The notes under the pieces were generated by a model. It searched no databases and had not been told where the DNA came from. It saw nothing but the letters and a program-made list of their open reading frames with translations. A stretch of 64,000 nucleotides of DNA from JANYGA01 sp031420415 (GTDB taxonomy: Bacteria; Vulcanimicrobiota; Vulcanimicrobiia; Vulcanimicrobiales; Vulcanimicrobiaceae). A program made the position numbers and the translations under genes. The stretch covers positions 1-64,000 of the forward strand of contig JANOMT010000032.1 of NCBI GenBank assembly GCA_031420415.1. The letters run 5' to 3'. Below are positions 1 to 9,296 of this stretch, piece by piece (position 1 is the stretch's first letter; every line of letters begins with the position of its first letter).

Positions 1-920
1 CGACGACGTTCGCCCAGGCCGTGCACGAAAACGACGTCGTACTCGTCGGCAGCGGAAGTTCGCTCTTTGTCGCGATGCTCGGCGCGCTCGCGCTACGGCG
101 GCGCGGTGTGCGTGCGGCGGCGTTGCCAGCGACCGAAGCCGCATTCGAACGCACGTCGTATCGGGGTCGAACGGTCATCGCGCTTTCACAGAGTGGGCGC
201 TCCGCAGACGTGCTCGCCGCCGTCGAAACGCTCGCGCCCGAGCGACTTATCGCTCTCACCAACGATGCGACGTCGCCGTTGGCGTCGCGTGCGGATCTCG
301 TGCTCGACATCGCGGCCGGATCCGAGCGCGCGGTACCCGCGAGCAAGAGCGTCACGGCGATGATCGCCGTCGTGTTGTGGGGTGCGGCGTTGGTAGGCGG
401 TAGGACCGAACGTAGCGCCGCGTCGTTGCGCGCGACGGCCGACGATATCGAAACGTGGCTCACGAGCGATGCGATCGCGGGCGTCGAGCGCGCGGCGCAA
501 CGCATCGCGCGACGCCGTAGCGTCGCGGTCGTCGGCGCGGGATATGGCGTTCCGGTCGCCCTCGAACTCGCGCTCAAACTCAAAGAAGCGAGCTACGTGC
601 ATGCGGAGGGTTTTGCCGCGGGCGAATTCCGCCACGGGTCGGCTGCGATTCTCGATGCGACGACGACGCTCGTTGGCGTCGCCGACGACGCGTCGGCTGC
701 GATCGTCGCGCGATCCCTCGCCGACGCGGAACGCACGGAGACGCTACGTTTTACGATCGGGGCGCCGCTCGCGGGGGTGACGATGCTCGGCCCGCGCACG
801 GGTGAGGCGTTCAACACGCTCGCGTGGGTCGTCGCGGGTCAGATGCTCGCGCTCGAAGTCGGTCGTGCGCGCGGCGTCGAGAGCGACACGCCCCGCGGTC
901 TCACGAAATACGTGATCTGA
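1..920 (+). CDS. SIS-domain aminosugar isomerase/deaminase, 5' partial
   Basis: This is a double SIS-domain protein of the GlmS C-terminal / AgaS / FrlB type, which acts on phosphorylated aminosugars in the cytoplasm. The reading frame (codons from base 3) is open to the window edge. The first visible residues already lie at the first SIS sugar-phosphate loop (SGSSLFVAMLGAL), so roughly 40-50 N-terminal residues lie outside; the GTG at 21 is probably not the start. The second SIS domain has the GlmS-like stretch ELALKLKEASYVHAEGF followed by GEFRHG, and the C-terminus PRGLTKYV resembles the GlmS/AgaS tail. There is no glutaminase domain in the visible part. The exact substrate (glucosamine-6-phosphate, fructoselysine or other) cannot be told from sequence. 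Confidence 0.8.
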   Translation, partial: TTFAQAVHENDVVLVGSGSSLFVAMLGALALRRRGVRAAALPATEAAFERTSYRGRTVIALSQSGRSADVLAAVETLAPERLIALTNDATSPLASRADLVLDIAAGSERAVPASKSVTAMIAVVLWGAALVGGRTERSAASLRATADDIETWLTSDAIAGVERAAQRIARRRSVAVVGAGYGVPVALELALKLKEASYVHAEGFAAGEFRHGSAAILDATTTLVGVADDASAAIVARSLADAERTETLRFTIGAPLAGVTMLGPRTGEAFNTLAWVVAGQMLALEVGRARGVESDTPRGLTKYVI

Positions 921-968
921 TGCTCTCGGCGGCAAGGCGTCGCGCGCGCGCGACGAATCGGGTCTGAG

Positions 969-2441
969 ATGTTGCACGTTCCACCGCAGCCGACTCCCGC
1001 CGAACCCGCCGTTCCGCCCGTCGCGGCACACGACGAATCGCAGCCCGAAGCGCTTCTCGCCTTTATGATCACGGGCTGGGAAGCGCGCAAGCCGCACGTC
1101 GAGCCGCTCGCTGAAGCCGCGCGCTTCCGCGGTCGTCGCGAGCGACTCTCCGCGGAATTCGCGGGCGCCCTACTCGTCGTGCCGAGCGGGCACGAAAAAA
1201 CGCGTTCGAACGATACGACCTATCGCTTTCGGCCCGGAACCGATTTTTATTATCTCACGGGTAATCTCGAGGCCGATTGCGTGCTCGTCATGCGGCCCAC
1301 GGCCGCCGGACACGATGCCACGCTCTACGTCGAACCGAACCCAGGCAAAGGCGATGCGACGTTCTTTACCGATCGCGGCAAAGGCGAGCTCTGGGTCGGC
1401 CCGCGACTCGGCGTCGCCGAAAGTGCGGTTCGTTTCGGGTGCGAGGCGCGCGCGCTCGGCGAACTCGGGGCCGATCTCAAAACGTTCATGACCGAAGCAC
1501 CTGCAGGCACGCGCGTGCTTTGCGGCATCGATCCGCAGCTCGATACGACGCTCGTGCGCGCCGCGCATGAGGAACCGTCCGAAGACCCCGACGTCGCCTT
1601 CGCCGCCGCGCTCTCGGAGATGCGACTCATCAAAGACGCGTACGAGATCGATCAAATCGAACGCGCCGTCGTTTCGACGAAGGCGGGTTTCGACGACGTG
1701 CTTCGCGGTTTGCCGGTCGCGAAGACCGAGCGCTACGTCGAGGGGCTCTTCAATATGCGCGCCCGCATCGAAGGCAACGATGTCGGCTACGGCACGATTG
1801 CGGCGTCGGGACACCACGCGTGTACGTTGCACTGGACCTCGAACGACGGCGACCTGCGCCCGGGCGATCTCTTGCTCCTCGATGCAGGCGTCGAAACGCA
1901 CACGCTCTACACGGCCGACGTTACGCGGACGATTCCGCTTAGCGGGACGTTCTCTAAGGAGCAGCGCGAGATCTACGAACTCGTGCTCGCCGCGCAAGAT
2001 GCTGCGTTTGAGAAATGCAAGCCAGGCGAAGATTTCCTCAGCCCCAACGCCGCTGCGATGCACGTCCTCGCACACGGTCTCGAGCGGCTCGGCATCTTGC
2101 CGATGTCTGCGAGCGAAGCGTTGCTTGCGACGAATCTTTTCTACAAGCGGTATTCGCTCCACAACGTCAGCCATATGCTCGGCCTCGACGTGCACGATTG
2201 CGCCCAGGCGCGCGCGAAAACGTACAAACTCGGCGCGCTACAAGAAGGCATGGTCCTCACCGTCGAGCCCGGTCTGTACTTCCAACGCGACGATCTCACC
2301 GTGCCCGAACGCTATCGCGGAATCGGCGTGCGCATCGAGGACGATATCGTCATTACCGCCGGCGGCTACCGCAACCTTAGCGCGATCTTACCCCGCACGA
2401 CGGCCGACGTCGAAGCCTGGGTCGCGGGATCGCGCGCTTAA
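969..2441 (+). CDS. pepP: Xaa-Pro aminopeptidase (aminopeptidase P, M24B)
   Basis: A cytoplasmic dinuclear-metal peptidase that removes an N-terminal residue preceding proline. It has the aminopeptidase P N-terminal domain (residues ~40-180, with RPGTDFYYLTG) and a C-terminal pita-bread domain. Metal ligands are visible as D305 and D317 (DAGVETHTLYTAD), H402 (SHMLGLDVHD), E433 (TVEPGLY) and E457 (RIEDDI). It is 490 aa, about 50 longer than E. coli PepP because of a proline-rich N-terminal extension; the ATG at 1065 (MITGWEARK) is an alternative start that would remove much of it. The two aspartates are separated by one residue more than in E. coli PepP. The 3' end overlaps convergent glf by 4 bp. 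The family is certain; substrate preference is inferred. Confidence 0.9.
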   Translation: MLHVPPQPTPAEPAVPPVAAHDESQPEALLAFMITGWEARKPHVEPLAEAARFRGRRERLSAEFAGALLVVPSGHEKTRSNDTTYRFRPGTDFYYLTGNLEADCVLVMRPTAAGHDATLYVEPNPGKGDATFFTDRGKGELWVGPRLGVAESAVRFGCEARALGELGADLKTFMTEAPAGTRVLCGIDPQLDTTLVRAAHEEPSEDPDVAFAAALSEMRLIKDAYEIDQIERAVVSTKAGFDDVLRGLPVAKTERYVEGLFNMRARIEGNDVGYGTIAASGHHACTLHWTSNDGDLRPGDLLLLDAGVETHTLYTADVTRTIPLSGTFSKEQREIYELVLAAQDAAFEKCKPGEDFLSPNAAAMHVLAHGLERLGILPMSASEALLATNLFYKRYSLHNVSHMLGLDVHDCAQARAKTYKLGALQEGMVLTVEPGLYFQRDDLTVPERYRGIGVRIEDDIVITAGGYRNLSAILPRTTADVEAWVAGSRA

Positions 2442-3547
2442 GCGACGCGTTCGGTCGCGAGGGCCTCGAAGGCGGCGAGTGCCGACGCGACGACCTGATC
2501 CATATTGTAGTACCGATACTCGGCGAGGCGACCGACGAAGGTGACGTTCGTTTCACGTGCGGCGCGTGCCGCATATTTGGCGTAGAGCGCGCGATTTTCG
2601 GCGCGCGGAATCGGGTAGTATGGGTCGCCGATCGCGGTTGGATATTCGCGAGCGATCGTCGTCTTTGCGTGAACTTGGCCCGTGAGCGTCTTGAACTCGG
2701 TGATGCGCGTGAAGGGCTCGTTGCCGGGATAGTTCACGACTGCAGCATCCTGATAGCGCTCGAGGTCGAGCGTCTCGAAGGCGAATTCGAGCGAGCGATA
2801 GGGTAGGCGGCCGAAGGCGTGATCGAAGTAGGCGTCGATCGGGCCCGTGTAGACGATACGGTCGAAGCGAATGCGGTCGGCGATCTCTTCGAAGGTCGTC
2901 CCCAGAACGACTTCGATGTTCGGGTGATCGAGCATCCGCCCGAACATCGCTTCGAAACCATCGAGCGGCATCGCCTGAAAGGTGTCGGAGAAGTAGCGAT
3001 CGTCGCGCGAGGTCCGAACGGGAATGCGACCGCAGACGCTCGCATCGAGATCGCGCGCGTCGATGCCCCACTGCTTGCGGGTGTAGTTTGCAAAGAGCGT
3101 GGTGTAGAGATCGCGGCCGACGCGCGAGACGATCGCATCCTCAGAATTCCGCACGAGCGGCAAGCGCTCGCGAGCGGCTTCGAAAAATTCGGCCATCTGG
3201 TTTTCGTCGAGATCGAGCCCGTACAGGGCGGCAATCGTCTGTGCGCAGATCGGCATCGATATGTTGCGGTCGCCGACGCGAGCGAGCACGCGGTGCTCGT
3301 AGGGGCGCCACGCGGTGAACTGCGAGAGGTACGCGACGACACGGTCGCTCGAAGTGTGGAAGATATGGGGGCCGTAGCGGTGGACGCGGATTCCATGCTC
3401 GTCGAGCGGATCGAAGGCGTTGCCTGCGACGTGATCGCGGCTATCGACGACGAGCACGCGAGCGTCGCATTGCGTCGCAAGGCGCTCGGCTACGGTACTC
3501 CCCGCAAACCCGGCTCCGACGACGAGGTAATCGTAGGTCACTGCCAA
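2438..3547 (-). CDS. glf: UDP-galactopyranose mutase
   Basis: A flavoenzyme that interconverts UDP-galactopyranose and UDP-galactofuranose, supplying galactofuranose for cell-surface glycans. The N-terminal FAD-binding glycine motif GAGFAGS spans residues 11-17. The substrate-side motif HRYGPHIFHTS and a C-terminal GRLAEYRYYNMDQV are typical of bacterial Glf. At 369 aa it matches the usual ~367-390. It is divergent from gmd-rmd, so the two promoters share about 100 bp. With gmd/rmd it points to an O-antigen or capsule-type polysaccharide, although no glycosyltransferases are in the window. Confidence 0.95.
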   Translation of the reverse strand: MAVTYDYLVVGAGFAGSTVAERLATQCDARVLVVDSRDHVAGNAFDPLDEHGIRVHRYGPHIFHTSSDRVVAYLSQFTAWRPYEHRVLARVGDRNISMPICAQTIAALYGLDLDENQMAEFFEAARERLPLVRNSEDAIVSRVGRDLYTTLFANYTRKQWGIDARDLDASVCGRIPVRTSRDDRYFSDTFQAMPLDGFEAMFGRMLDHPNIEVVLGTTFEEIADRIRFDRIVYTGPIDAYFDHAFGRLPYRSLEFAFETLDLERYQDAAVVNYPGNEPFTRITEFKTLTGQVHAKTTIAREYPTAIGDPYYPIPRAENRALYAKYAARAARETNVTFVGRLAEYRYYNMDQVVASALAAFEALATERVA

Positions 3548-3645
3548 CGTGTAGACACGGCCGAATGCCGATATGTTACACGGCCGGAGGCCAAGACTCG
3601 GTTTCGCGTCAAAGAATGCTCATCGGACATCTCTCGAAAGGCTTC

Positions 3646-4626
3646 GTGTTGGCTAAAAAAACCGCCCTGATCACTGGCATCACGGGACAGGACGGATCCT
3701 ATCTAGCGGAGCTTTTATTAGAGGAGGGCTATCGCGTCGTCGGCATGACGCGACGGACGAGCACGGAAGTCCACGAGCGCATCGAACACCTGGTCGATCG
3801 GATCGAGATCGTCTCGGGCGATCTCCTGGATCAAAGCTCGATGACCAAACTGATCGACGATGTTCGGCCGTCCGAAGTGTACAATCTCGCCGCGCAATCG
3901 TTCGTTCCGACGTCGTGGGCACAGCCCGTCCTGACGGGCGAATTCACGGCCCTTGGGGTCACGCGCGTTCTCGACGCGATCCGACAGGTCGATACGAAGA
4001 TCAAATTCTACCAAGCCTCGAGCTCGGAAATGTTCGGCAAAGTCCAGGAGACGCCGCAACGTGAGGAAACGCCGTTTTATCCGCGCAGCCCCTATGGCGT
4101 TGCGAAAGTTTATGGCCATTGGATCACGGTAAATTACCGCGAGTCGTACGACATGTTTGCGGTCAGCGGCATTCTCTTCAATCACGAATCGGAACGGCGC
4201 GGCAAAGAGTTCGTGACACGCAAGATCACGGACGGGGTCGCGCGGATCGCACTGGGATTGCAGAAAAAACTGCCTTTAGGGAATCTCGATGCAAAACGCG
4301 ATTGGGGTTTTGCCGGGGATTACGTGCGCGCGATGTGGTTGATGTTACAACAGTCGGGTCCCGAAGATTACGTGATCGCGACGGGCCGGACCAATACGGT
4401 CCGCGAGTTCTGCCGACTCGCTTTCGCGGCGGCCGATCTCGATTACGAGGCGTACGTTGTTGAAGATGCGCGGTTCATGCGACCGGCTGAAGTCGATCTT
4501 TTGATCGGCGACCCTTCGAAAGCCGCGCGAGTGTTGAAGTGGGTACCGCAGACGACCTTCGAACAACTTATCGATCGCATGGTGCGAGCCGATCTCGCCC
4601 GCCTTCGACCCCTCGCCAGCGTTTAA
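3646..4626 (+). CDS. gmd: GDP-mannose 4,6-dehydratase
   Basis: Converts GDP-D-mannose to GDP-4-dehydro-6-deoxy-D-mannose with bound NADP, the first step to GDP-6-deoxyhexoses. This is an extended SDR with the nucleotide loop TGITGQDGS at residues 10-18. The catalytic set S126/E128 (SSSEMFG) and Y150-xxx-K154 (YGVAK) keeps the spacing of E. coli T133/E135/Y157/K161. The family motif NHESERRGKEFVTRKIT is present. The GTG at 3646 follows GAAAGG and gives a normal 326-aa length. An ATG at 3616 would add ten residues but has no visible ribosome site. It sits 1 bp before rmd. Confidence 0.93.
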   Translation: MLAKKTALITGITGQDGSYLAELLLEEGYRVVGMTRRTSTEVHERIEHLVDRIEIVSGDLLDQSSMTKLIDDVRPSEVYNLAAQSFVPTSWAQPVLTGEFTALGVTRVLDAIRQVDTKIKFYQASSSEMFGKVQETPQREETPFYPRSPYGVAKVYGHWITVNYRESYDMFAVSGILFNHESERRGKEFVTRKITDGVARIALGLQKKLPLGNLDAKRDWGFAGDYVRAMWLMLQQSGPEDYVIATGRTNTVREFCRLAFAAADLDYEAYVVEDARFMRPAEVDLLIGDPSKAARVLKWVPQTTFEQLIDRMVRADLARLRPLASV

Positions 4627-4627
4627 T

Positions 4628-5563
4628 ATGCGCGTTCTCGTTACGGGTGGCAATGGATTCGTCGGTCGGTATTTATGCCTCGAACTGCGGTCGCGCGGCA
4701 TCGAGGTCGTCTCGGCCGGTCAAACGATTCATGGCGGCGAGATCGATGTTGCCTTCGATCTCGCCGACAACGCGAGTGTCGCTGCGGCTCTGGAGCGCAT
4801 TCGGCCGACGGTCGTTTTCCATCTCGCGGCGCAGGCGTTCGTTCCCCAAGCGACGAGCGACCCACTTGGGACGTACGAAATCAACGTTATGGGTACGGCG
4901 CGTTTGATCGAATCCGTCCGCGCCGTACCCGTATCGAATCGGCCGAGATTCGTTTTTGTAAGTTCGGGCGAAGTGTATGGGTCGCAAGCAGCCGCGAATT
5001 TGCCGTTGCGCGAGTCGATGCCGACCGCGCCCGCAACGCCGTACGCCGCGAGTAAGGTTGCGGGCGAAGCGATCGTGCTCGCTTCGGCGAGAACGTACGG
5101 ATTCGAAGCGATCGTCACGCGGGCGTTCAACCATATCGGACCGGGCCAGAGCGACCGTTTCGTCGTCGCCTCGTTCGCAAAGCGGCTCGCCGAGATCGCG
5201 GCGGGAGATAACGCCTTGTTCCCGGTCGGCAACCTGACGCCGTCACGCGATTTTCTCGACGTCCGCGATGTCGTTCGTGCGTACGCGGATCTCGCAACAG
5301 CGGGGACCTCGGGCGAGATTTACAACGTCTGTAGCGGCGTCCCGACGAAAATCCAAGACGTGCTCCGTCATCTCGTCATGGCCGCGCGCGTCGGCGTCGA
5401 AATCCGTGAAGATCCCGCACTCGTCCGCGCCGTCGACGTTCCACTCATTTACGGAGATAATTCCAAACTTCGCGCGGCGACGGGTTGGGAACCGAAAATT
5501 ACCTTGCCGGCATCGCTTCGCGACGTTTACGCAGCCGCACGTCAGACCCTCACCTCCGCGTGA
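4628..5563 (+). CDS. rmd: GDP-4-dehydro-6-deoxy-D-mannose reductase
   Basis: An extended SDR that reduces the 4-keto group of the Gmd product to give GDP-D-rhamnose; family and context make this the best call. The NAD(P) loop TGGNGFVGR is at residues 6-14, YxxxK at Y139/K143 (YAASK), and FNHIGPGQ matches the Rmd family motif. It is 311 aa. It follows gmd with 1 bp between and overlaps larC by 4 bp (GTGA). A close alternative is another NDP-sugar 4-reductase such as GDP-6-deoxytalose synthase; sequence alone does not exclude that. Confidence 0.85.
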   Translation: MRVLVTGGNGFVGRYLCLELRSRGIEVVSAGQTIHGGEIDVAFDLADNASVAAALERIRPTVVFHLAAQAFVPQATSDPLGTYEINVMGTARLIESVRAVPVSNRPRFVFVSSGEVYGSQAAANLPLRESMPTAPATPYAASKVAGEAIVLASARTYGFEAIVTRAFNHIGPGQSDRFVVASFAKRLAEIAAGDNALFPVGNLTPSRDFLDVRDVVRAYADLATAGTSGEIYNVCSGVPTKIQDVLRHLVMAARVGVEIREDPALVRAVDVPLIYGDNSKLRAATGWEPKITLPASLRDVYAAARQTLTSA

Positions 5564-6753
5564 AAATCGCGTATTTCGAGACGATCGGTGGCGCGAGTGG
5601 AAATATGATCTTGGGTGCGTTGCTCGATGCCGGCGTCGACGGCGCCACCGTGGAAGCCGCACTCCGGACGATTCCCGTCGGTCCGTGGACGCTCGAACGC
5701 ACGCGAATCACGAAGCGAAACATCGCCGCGACACACGTCGATTTCGCAATCGAAGGCGATGGCGTCGCAGGCCACGGTCGGCATCTCGACCAGGTTCTCG
5801 CGCTCGTCGATGCGAGCGATCTCACGAGTCATCAGAAATCGCAAGCACGGTGCATCTACGAGCGCTTGGGCGAGTCCGAAGCGCGCGTGCACGGTACGAC
5901 GATCGAACAGATTCACTTTCACGAAGTCGGTGCGGTCGATGCGATCCTCGACATCGCGGGTGCGTGTATCGCACTCGATCTCTTGGGGGTTGAGGCGGTT
6001 CACTGCTCGGCGCTTCCCGTGGGCCGCGGCGAGATCGCGATGATCCACGGTCGCTACCCCAATCCGCCGCCGGCGACGGCCGATCTCTTGCGCGGCGCCC
6101 CAACGTACGACGCCGGATTCGACGGCGAGACCGTCACGACGACGGCTGCGGCGATTCTCTCGACGTTCGTCGAGCGTTTCGGCGTCCGACCGCCGATGAT
6201 CGTCGAGACGATCGGCTACGGTGCGGGAAGCGCCGACTTCCCCGTTCCGAACGTTCTTCGCGTATCGATCGGAACGCTCGTCGGTGCGGCACCACGCGCG
6301 AGCGACGACGGTTACGTGCTCGACACGGTCGTCGTCTGTGAAGCCACGATCGACGATATGTCGCCGCAACATTTCGAACTCGCGATCGAACGCGTGCTCG
6401 CTGCGGGAGCGTACGACATTTGGCTCGCGCCGATCACGATGAAAAAACTGCGTCCCGCAGTGCTCTTTGGCGCCGTCGCGCCGCTCGAAGCGGAAGCGGC
6501 GGTCGCGCGCGCCATACTCGCGGAAACTTCCACACTTGGCGTGCGCGTTCGGCAGGAGCGGCGCTACACGCTTGCGCGCGTGATCGAAACGATCGAAACG
6601 CCGTTTGGGTCCATGAGGGTAAAGACGGCTCGCGTGGATGGTCACGTTCGCCGGACGCTCGAATACGACGATGTGCTGCGTATCGCGCGAAACCACGCGC
6701 GCCCGATCGCCGAGATCGCGGCTCGACTTCAGGAGTTCTTACCGCCGCTATGA
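5560..6753 (+). CDS. larC: nickel pincer cofactor biosynthesis protein LarC
   Basis: LarC is the CTP-dependent nickel insertase (cyclometallase) that loads Ni into the pyridinium-dithiocarboxylate nucleotide cofactor of lactate racemase and relatives. The start motif VKIAYFETIGGASGNM and the histidine-containing IHFHEVGAVDAI are typical. The GTG at 5560 overlaps the rmd stop codon by 4 bp and gives 398 aa. The gene is one continuous frame; in Lactobacillus plantarum larC is split by a programmed frameshift. It is followed by larE with an ATGA overlap. Neither larB nor a LarA homologue is visible, so those must lie elsewhere if the pathway is complete. Confidence 0.92.
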   Translation: MKIAYFETIGGASGNMILGALLDAGVDGATVEAALRTIPVGPWTLERTRITKRNIAATHVDFAIEGDGVAGHGRHLDQVLALVDASDLTSHQKSQARCIYERLGESEARVHGTTIEQIHFHEVGAVDAILDIAGACIALDLLGVEAVHCSALPVGRGEIAMIHGRYPNPPPATADLLRGAPTYDAGFDGETVTTTAAAILSTFVERFGVRPPMIVETIGYGAGSADFPVPNVLRVSIGTLVGAAPRASDDGYVLDTVVVCEATIDDMSPQHFELAIERVLAAGAYDIWLAPITMKKLRPAVLFGAVAPLEAEAAVARAILAETSTLGVRVRQERRYTLARVIETIETPFGSMRVKTARVDGHVRRTLEYDDVLRIARNHARPIAEIAARLQEFLPPL

Positions 6754-7580
6754 TCGTCGTCTTGAGCGACTCGCTCGTCGAAAAAGAAACACGGTTGCGC
6801 GAGCTGCTCCGATCGTTTGCGAGTGTCGTCGTCGCGTTTTCCGGCGGCGTGGATTCCGCGCTCGTCCTCGCGATTGCGACCGAGGAGCTCGGCGAGCGCG
6901 CGTACGGCGTGACGGGAAAATCGGCGAGTCTGGCGACGAGCGAACTCGACGGCGCCGTCGCTTTCGCCGGTGCGCTTGGCTCCACGCACGCGATCGTCGA
7001 CACGCACGAACTCGACAATCCGAAGTATCTCGCGAATCCCGCGAACCGGTGTTATTACTGCAAGGACGAGCTCTACGGTAAGCTCGCGGAGATCGCGCGC
7101 GAACGCGGCGCGAACGTCGTCGTCGACGGCTTCAACCTCGACGACGAAGGCGACTATCGGCCCGGCCGTAAGGCCGCGGGCGAGCACGGCGTCCGCAGCC
7201 CGCTTGCCGAGTGTGGATTCACGAAGGCCGATGTCCGCGCGCTCGCACGCGAGCGTGGTCTCGATGTGTGGGAGAAGCCTGCGCTCGCGTGTCTTTCGTC
7301 GCGCTTTCCGTACGGTACGTCGATCACGCTCGACCTTTTGCGTCAAGTTGAGGCGGCGGAATCGGCCGTGCATGGCGCCGGGATCGCGAGCTGTCGCGTG
7401 CGTCATCATGGCGATGTCGCACGCATCGAAGTGCCGATCGCCGATATTGCGACGCTCGCCTCGCCGGGCGTCCGCGAGGCGATCGTCGCGGGTGTTCGCG
7501 CGGCGGGCTACCGCTACGTTTCACTCGATCTGGGCGGATATGTCTCCGGCAATGTGAACGGTTCGCACCATGGCACGTGA
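6750..7580 (+). CDS. larE: ATP-dependent sulfur transferase LarE
   Basis: LarE adenylates a carboxylate of the LarB product and replaces it with a thiocarboxylate in nickel-pincer cofactor synthesis. The PP-loop ATPase motif SGGVDS is at residues 31-36. C181 (LACLSSRFPYG) corresponds to the sacrificial Cys176 of L. plantarum LarE. In addition there is a C101-YY-C104 pair (RCYYCKDELY), giving the three-cysteine set reported for LarE proteins that carry a [4Fe-4S] cluster and do not consume their own cysteine sulfur. The start is ATG 6750, overlapping the larC stop as ATGA; 276 aa is normal. Confidence 0.9.
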   Translation: MIVVLSDSLVEKETRLRELLRSFASVVVAFSGGVDSALVLAIATEELGERAYGVTGKSASLATSELDGAVAFAGALGSTHAIVDTHELDNPKYLANPANRCYYCKDELYGKLAEIARERGANVVVDGFNLDDEGDYRPGRKAAGEHGVRSPLAECGFTKADVRALARERGLDVWEKPALACLSSRFPYGTSITLDLLRQVEAAESAVHGAGIASCRVRHHGDVARIEVPIADIATLASPGVREAIVAGVRAAGYRYVSLDLGGYVSGNVNGSHHGT

Positions 7581-8172
7581 CCGATCCTCCTCTTGGCGCA
7601 ACGCGTTTTTTAAAAACCGTGGCACGCTCCTCGCCCTTCCCGCGGTTGCCCTTGGTGTCTTTGGCAAGCCGAGTTCGGCGTCGATTGCATTCGGTGTTCC
7701 AATAGCGGTTCTGGGCGAGGCGATTCGCTGCTGGGCTGTCGGTTATTCGGGCGTGACGACGCGCGCCGATCACGTGACGGCACCCGCGCTCACGACGGCC
7801 GGTCCGTACGCCTACGTCCGCAATCCGCTCTATGTCGGTAACTTCATGACGGCGCTCGGCTTTTCGATCGCGTATACGGGGGGGCTTCCGCCCGCCCGGC
7901 GCGCTCTTTTAACCGCGCTCGGCCTCGGAACGATGCTCGGTGTATACGCCGCGATCGTCCCGCTTGAAGAAGCGTATCTACGCGAGACCTTCGGCGACGC
8001 ATTCGAAGATTACGTCGCACGCGTGCCACGACTCGTGCCGCAGACCTCGCCCACGCATCTGCAAGCCGGCACGTACGACGCAAGCGTGATCGCTTCGGCG
8101 GAAACGCGAACGTTCGTCACGTTTGGCGCGATGCTCGCCGTGCTCGCGTTCAAAGCGCGTCGTGTCGACTGA
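7570..8172 (+). CDS. isoprenylcysteine methyltransferase-like (ICMT/PEMT) membrane protein
   Basis: A 200-aa integral membrane protein of the phospholipid / isoprenylcysteine methyltransferase family (SAM-dependent). It has several hydrophobic segments and the family signature GPYAYVRNPLYVGN at residues 78-91. A second conserved stretch, EEAYLRETFGDAFEDYVARVPRL, matches the usual E-x-x-L-x-x-x-F-G-x-x-Y-x-x-Y region near the C-terminus. It overlaps the 3' end of larE by 11 bp and abuts the CDF transporter gene, so it is probably co-transcribed. The methyl acceptor is unknown. Confidence 0.8.
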   Translation: MARDRSSSWRNAFFKNRGTLLALPAVALGVFGKPSSASIAFGVPIAVLGEAIRCWAVGYSGVTTRADHVTAPALTTAGPYAYVRNPLYVGNFMTALGFSIAYTGGLPPARRALLTALGLGTMLGVYAAIVPLEEAYLRETFGDAFEDYVARVPRLVPQTSPTHLQAGTYDASVIASAETRTFVTFGAMLAVLAFKARRVD

Positions 8173-9118
8173 CGTGGCACACGCACACGTGCACGGCCAC
8201 GCGCATGTCGGACACGCGCACGGCGGCGGCGCACACGCGCCGCTCAAAACGGCACTCGCGCTCACTCTCGCAATCGCGGCGCTCGAACTCGGCGGCGGCA
8301 TCGTCGCGCACAGCATTGCGCTGCTCGCCGATGCCGCTCACGTCTTCATGGATGCCGTCGCCCTCGCAATCGCCGTCGCCGCTCAGCTTCAGTCGCAACG
8401 TCCCGCGACCGAGCACCGAAGTTTCGGCTACGCGCGCTTCGAAATCCTCGCGGCGCTCGGCAACGGTGGTCTGCTCTTCGGCATCACGCTCGTCATCGTG
8501 ATCGAAGCGGTTCGGCGCTTCGCCACGCCCGACGTGCCGCAAGGCGGCATCATGGCGTCGGTTGCGGCGATTGGATTTCTCGTCAATCTCGGTATCGGGC
8601 TATCGCTCGTGGCCGGTGCGCGTGAAGATCTCAATATTAAAGCGGCGCTCTTTCACGTAGCGAGCGACGCGGTCGGCGCGATCGCGGTTGCGATCGGCGG
8701 GCTCGTCGTCCTGCGCTGGCATGCGGCCTGGATCGATCCCGCGCTCTCGCTCGTGGTTGCCGCGATCGTCGCGGTCGGCGTCGTGCGCATCGTACGCGAG
8801 GCGGCCGATGTGCTGCTCGAGAGTGCGCCCGCGCATGCGCGCATTCCGGCCGTCCGCGACCGGATGCGCGCCATAGCGGGCGTGGTCGACGTGCACGATC
8901 TCCACGTCTGGACGATCGGAAGCGGCTCGCACGTGCTCACGGCACACGTTTTGCTCGCGGATGCGCGCATCAGCGAGGCGTCGGCGATCCTACGCGAGAT
9001 CGAATCGCGCGTGCGGGCTGAATTTAAGATCGATCACGTGACGGTCCAGTTCGAGTGCGTCTCGTGCGAAGCGAGCGATGGAATCGTGTGCACGCAGCGT
9101 CCGACGGACGCGCGGTAG
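8162..9118 (+). CDS. cation diffusion facilitator (CzcD/ZitB-like metal exporter)
   Basis: An inner-membrane divalent metal/proton antiporter of the CDF family, probably for zinc, cobalt or nickel. A histidine-rich cytoplasmic N-terminus (HAHVHGHAHVGHAHGG) precedes about six membrane helices. The transport-site motifs are DAAHVFMD (H60/D64) and HVASD (H165/D169). A C-terminal cytoplasmic domain holds HDLHVWTIGSGSHVLTAHV. The start is GTG 8162 or GTG 8174, both near the end of the previous gene. Its position after larC-larE could mean nickel handling, but that is only an inference from neighbourhood. Confidence 0.9.
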   Translation: MSTDVAHAHVHGHAHVGHAHGGGAHAPLKTALALTLAIAALELGGGIVAHSIALLADAAHVFMDAVALAIAVAAQLQSQRPATEHRSFGYARFEILAALGNGGLLFGITLVIVIEAVRRFATPDVPQGGIMASVAAIGFLVNLGIGLSLVAGAREDLNIKAALFHVASDAVGAIAVAIGGLVVLRWHAAWIDPALSLVVAAIVAVGVVRIVREAADVLLESAPAHARIPAVRDRMRAIAGVVDVHDLHVWTIGSGSHVLTAHVLLADARISEASAILREIESRVRAEFKIDHVTVQFECVSCEASDGIVCTQRPTDAR

Positions 9119-9140
9119 CCCTCCCCGCGCGGCTATTCTC

Positions 9141-9161
9141 CGCTCGCTTGCAGAGCGAGCG
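9141..9161. other. perfect 8-bp hairpin after CDF gene
   Basis: CGCTCGCT, a five-base loop TGCAG, then AGCGAGCG, 22 bp after the CDF stop codon. No T-run follows, so it is at best a weak or factor-assisted terminator for the larCE-CDF run. The remaining ~130 bp up to the TonB receptor gene are somewhat AT-richer, which fits a promoter, but I could not pick out a convincing -35/-10 pair. Confidence 0.4.
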
Positions 9162-9296
9162 CGCATACCGACGCTTCAAATTTATAGAGGGTTAAGGCGC
9201 AACGTTATGAATCCGCCGAATCTCGGTCAATCCAGCGCTCCTGATATGAATGCATAAGGAGCCGCCGCGACGGCCATCACCCGGTTTCTACGGAGA

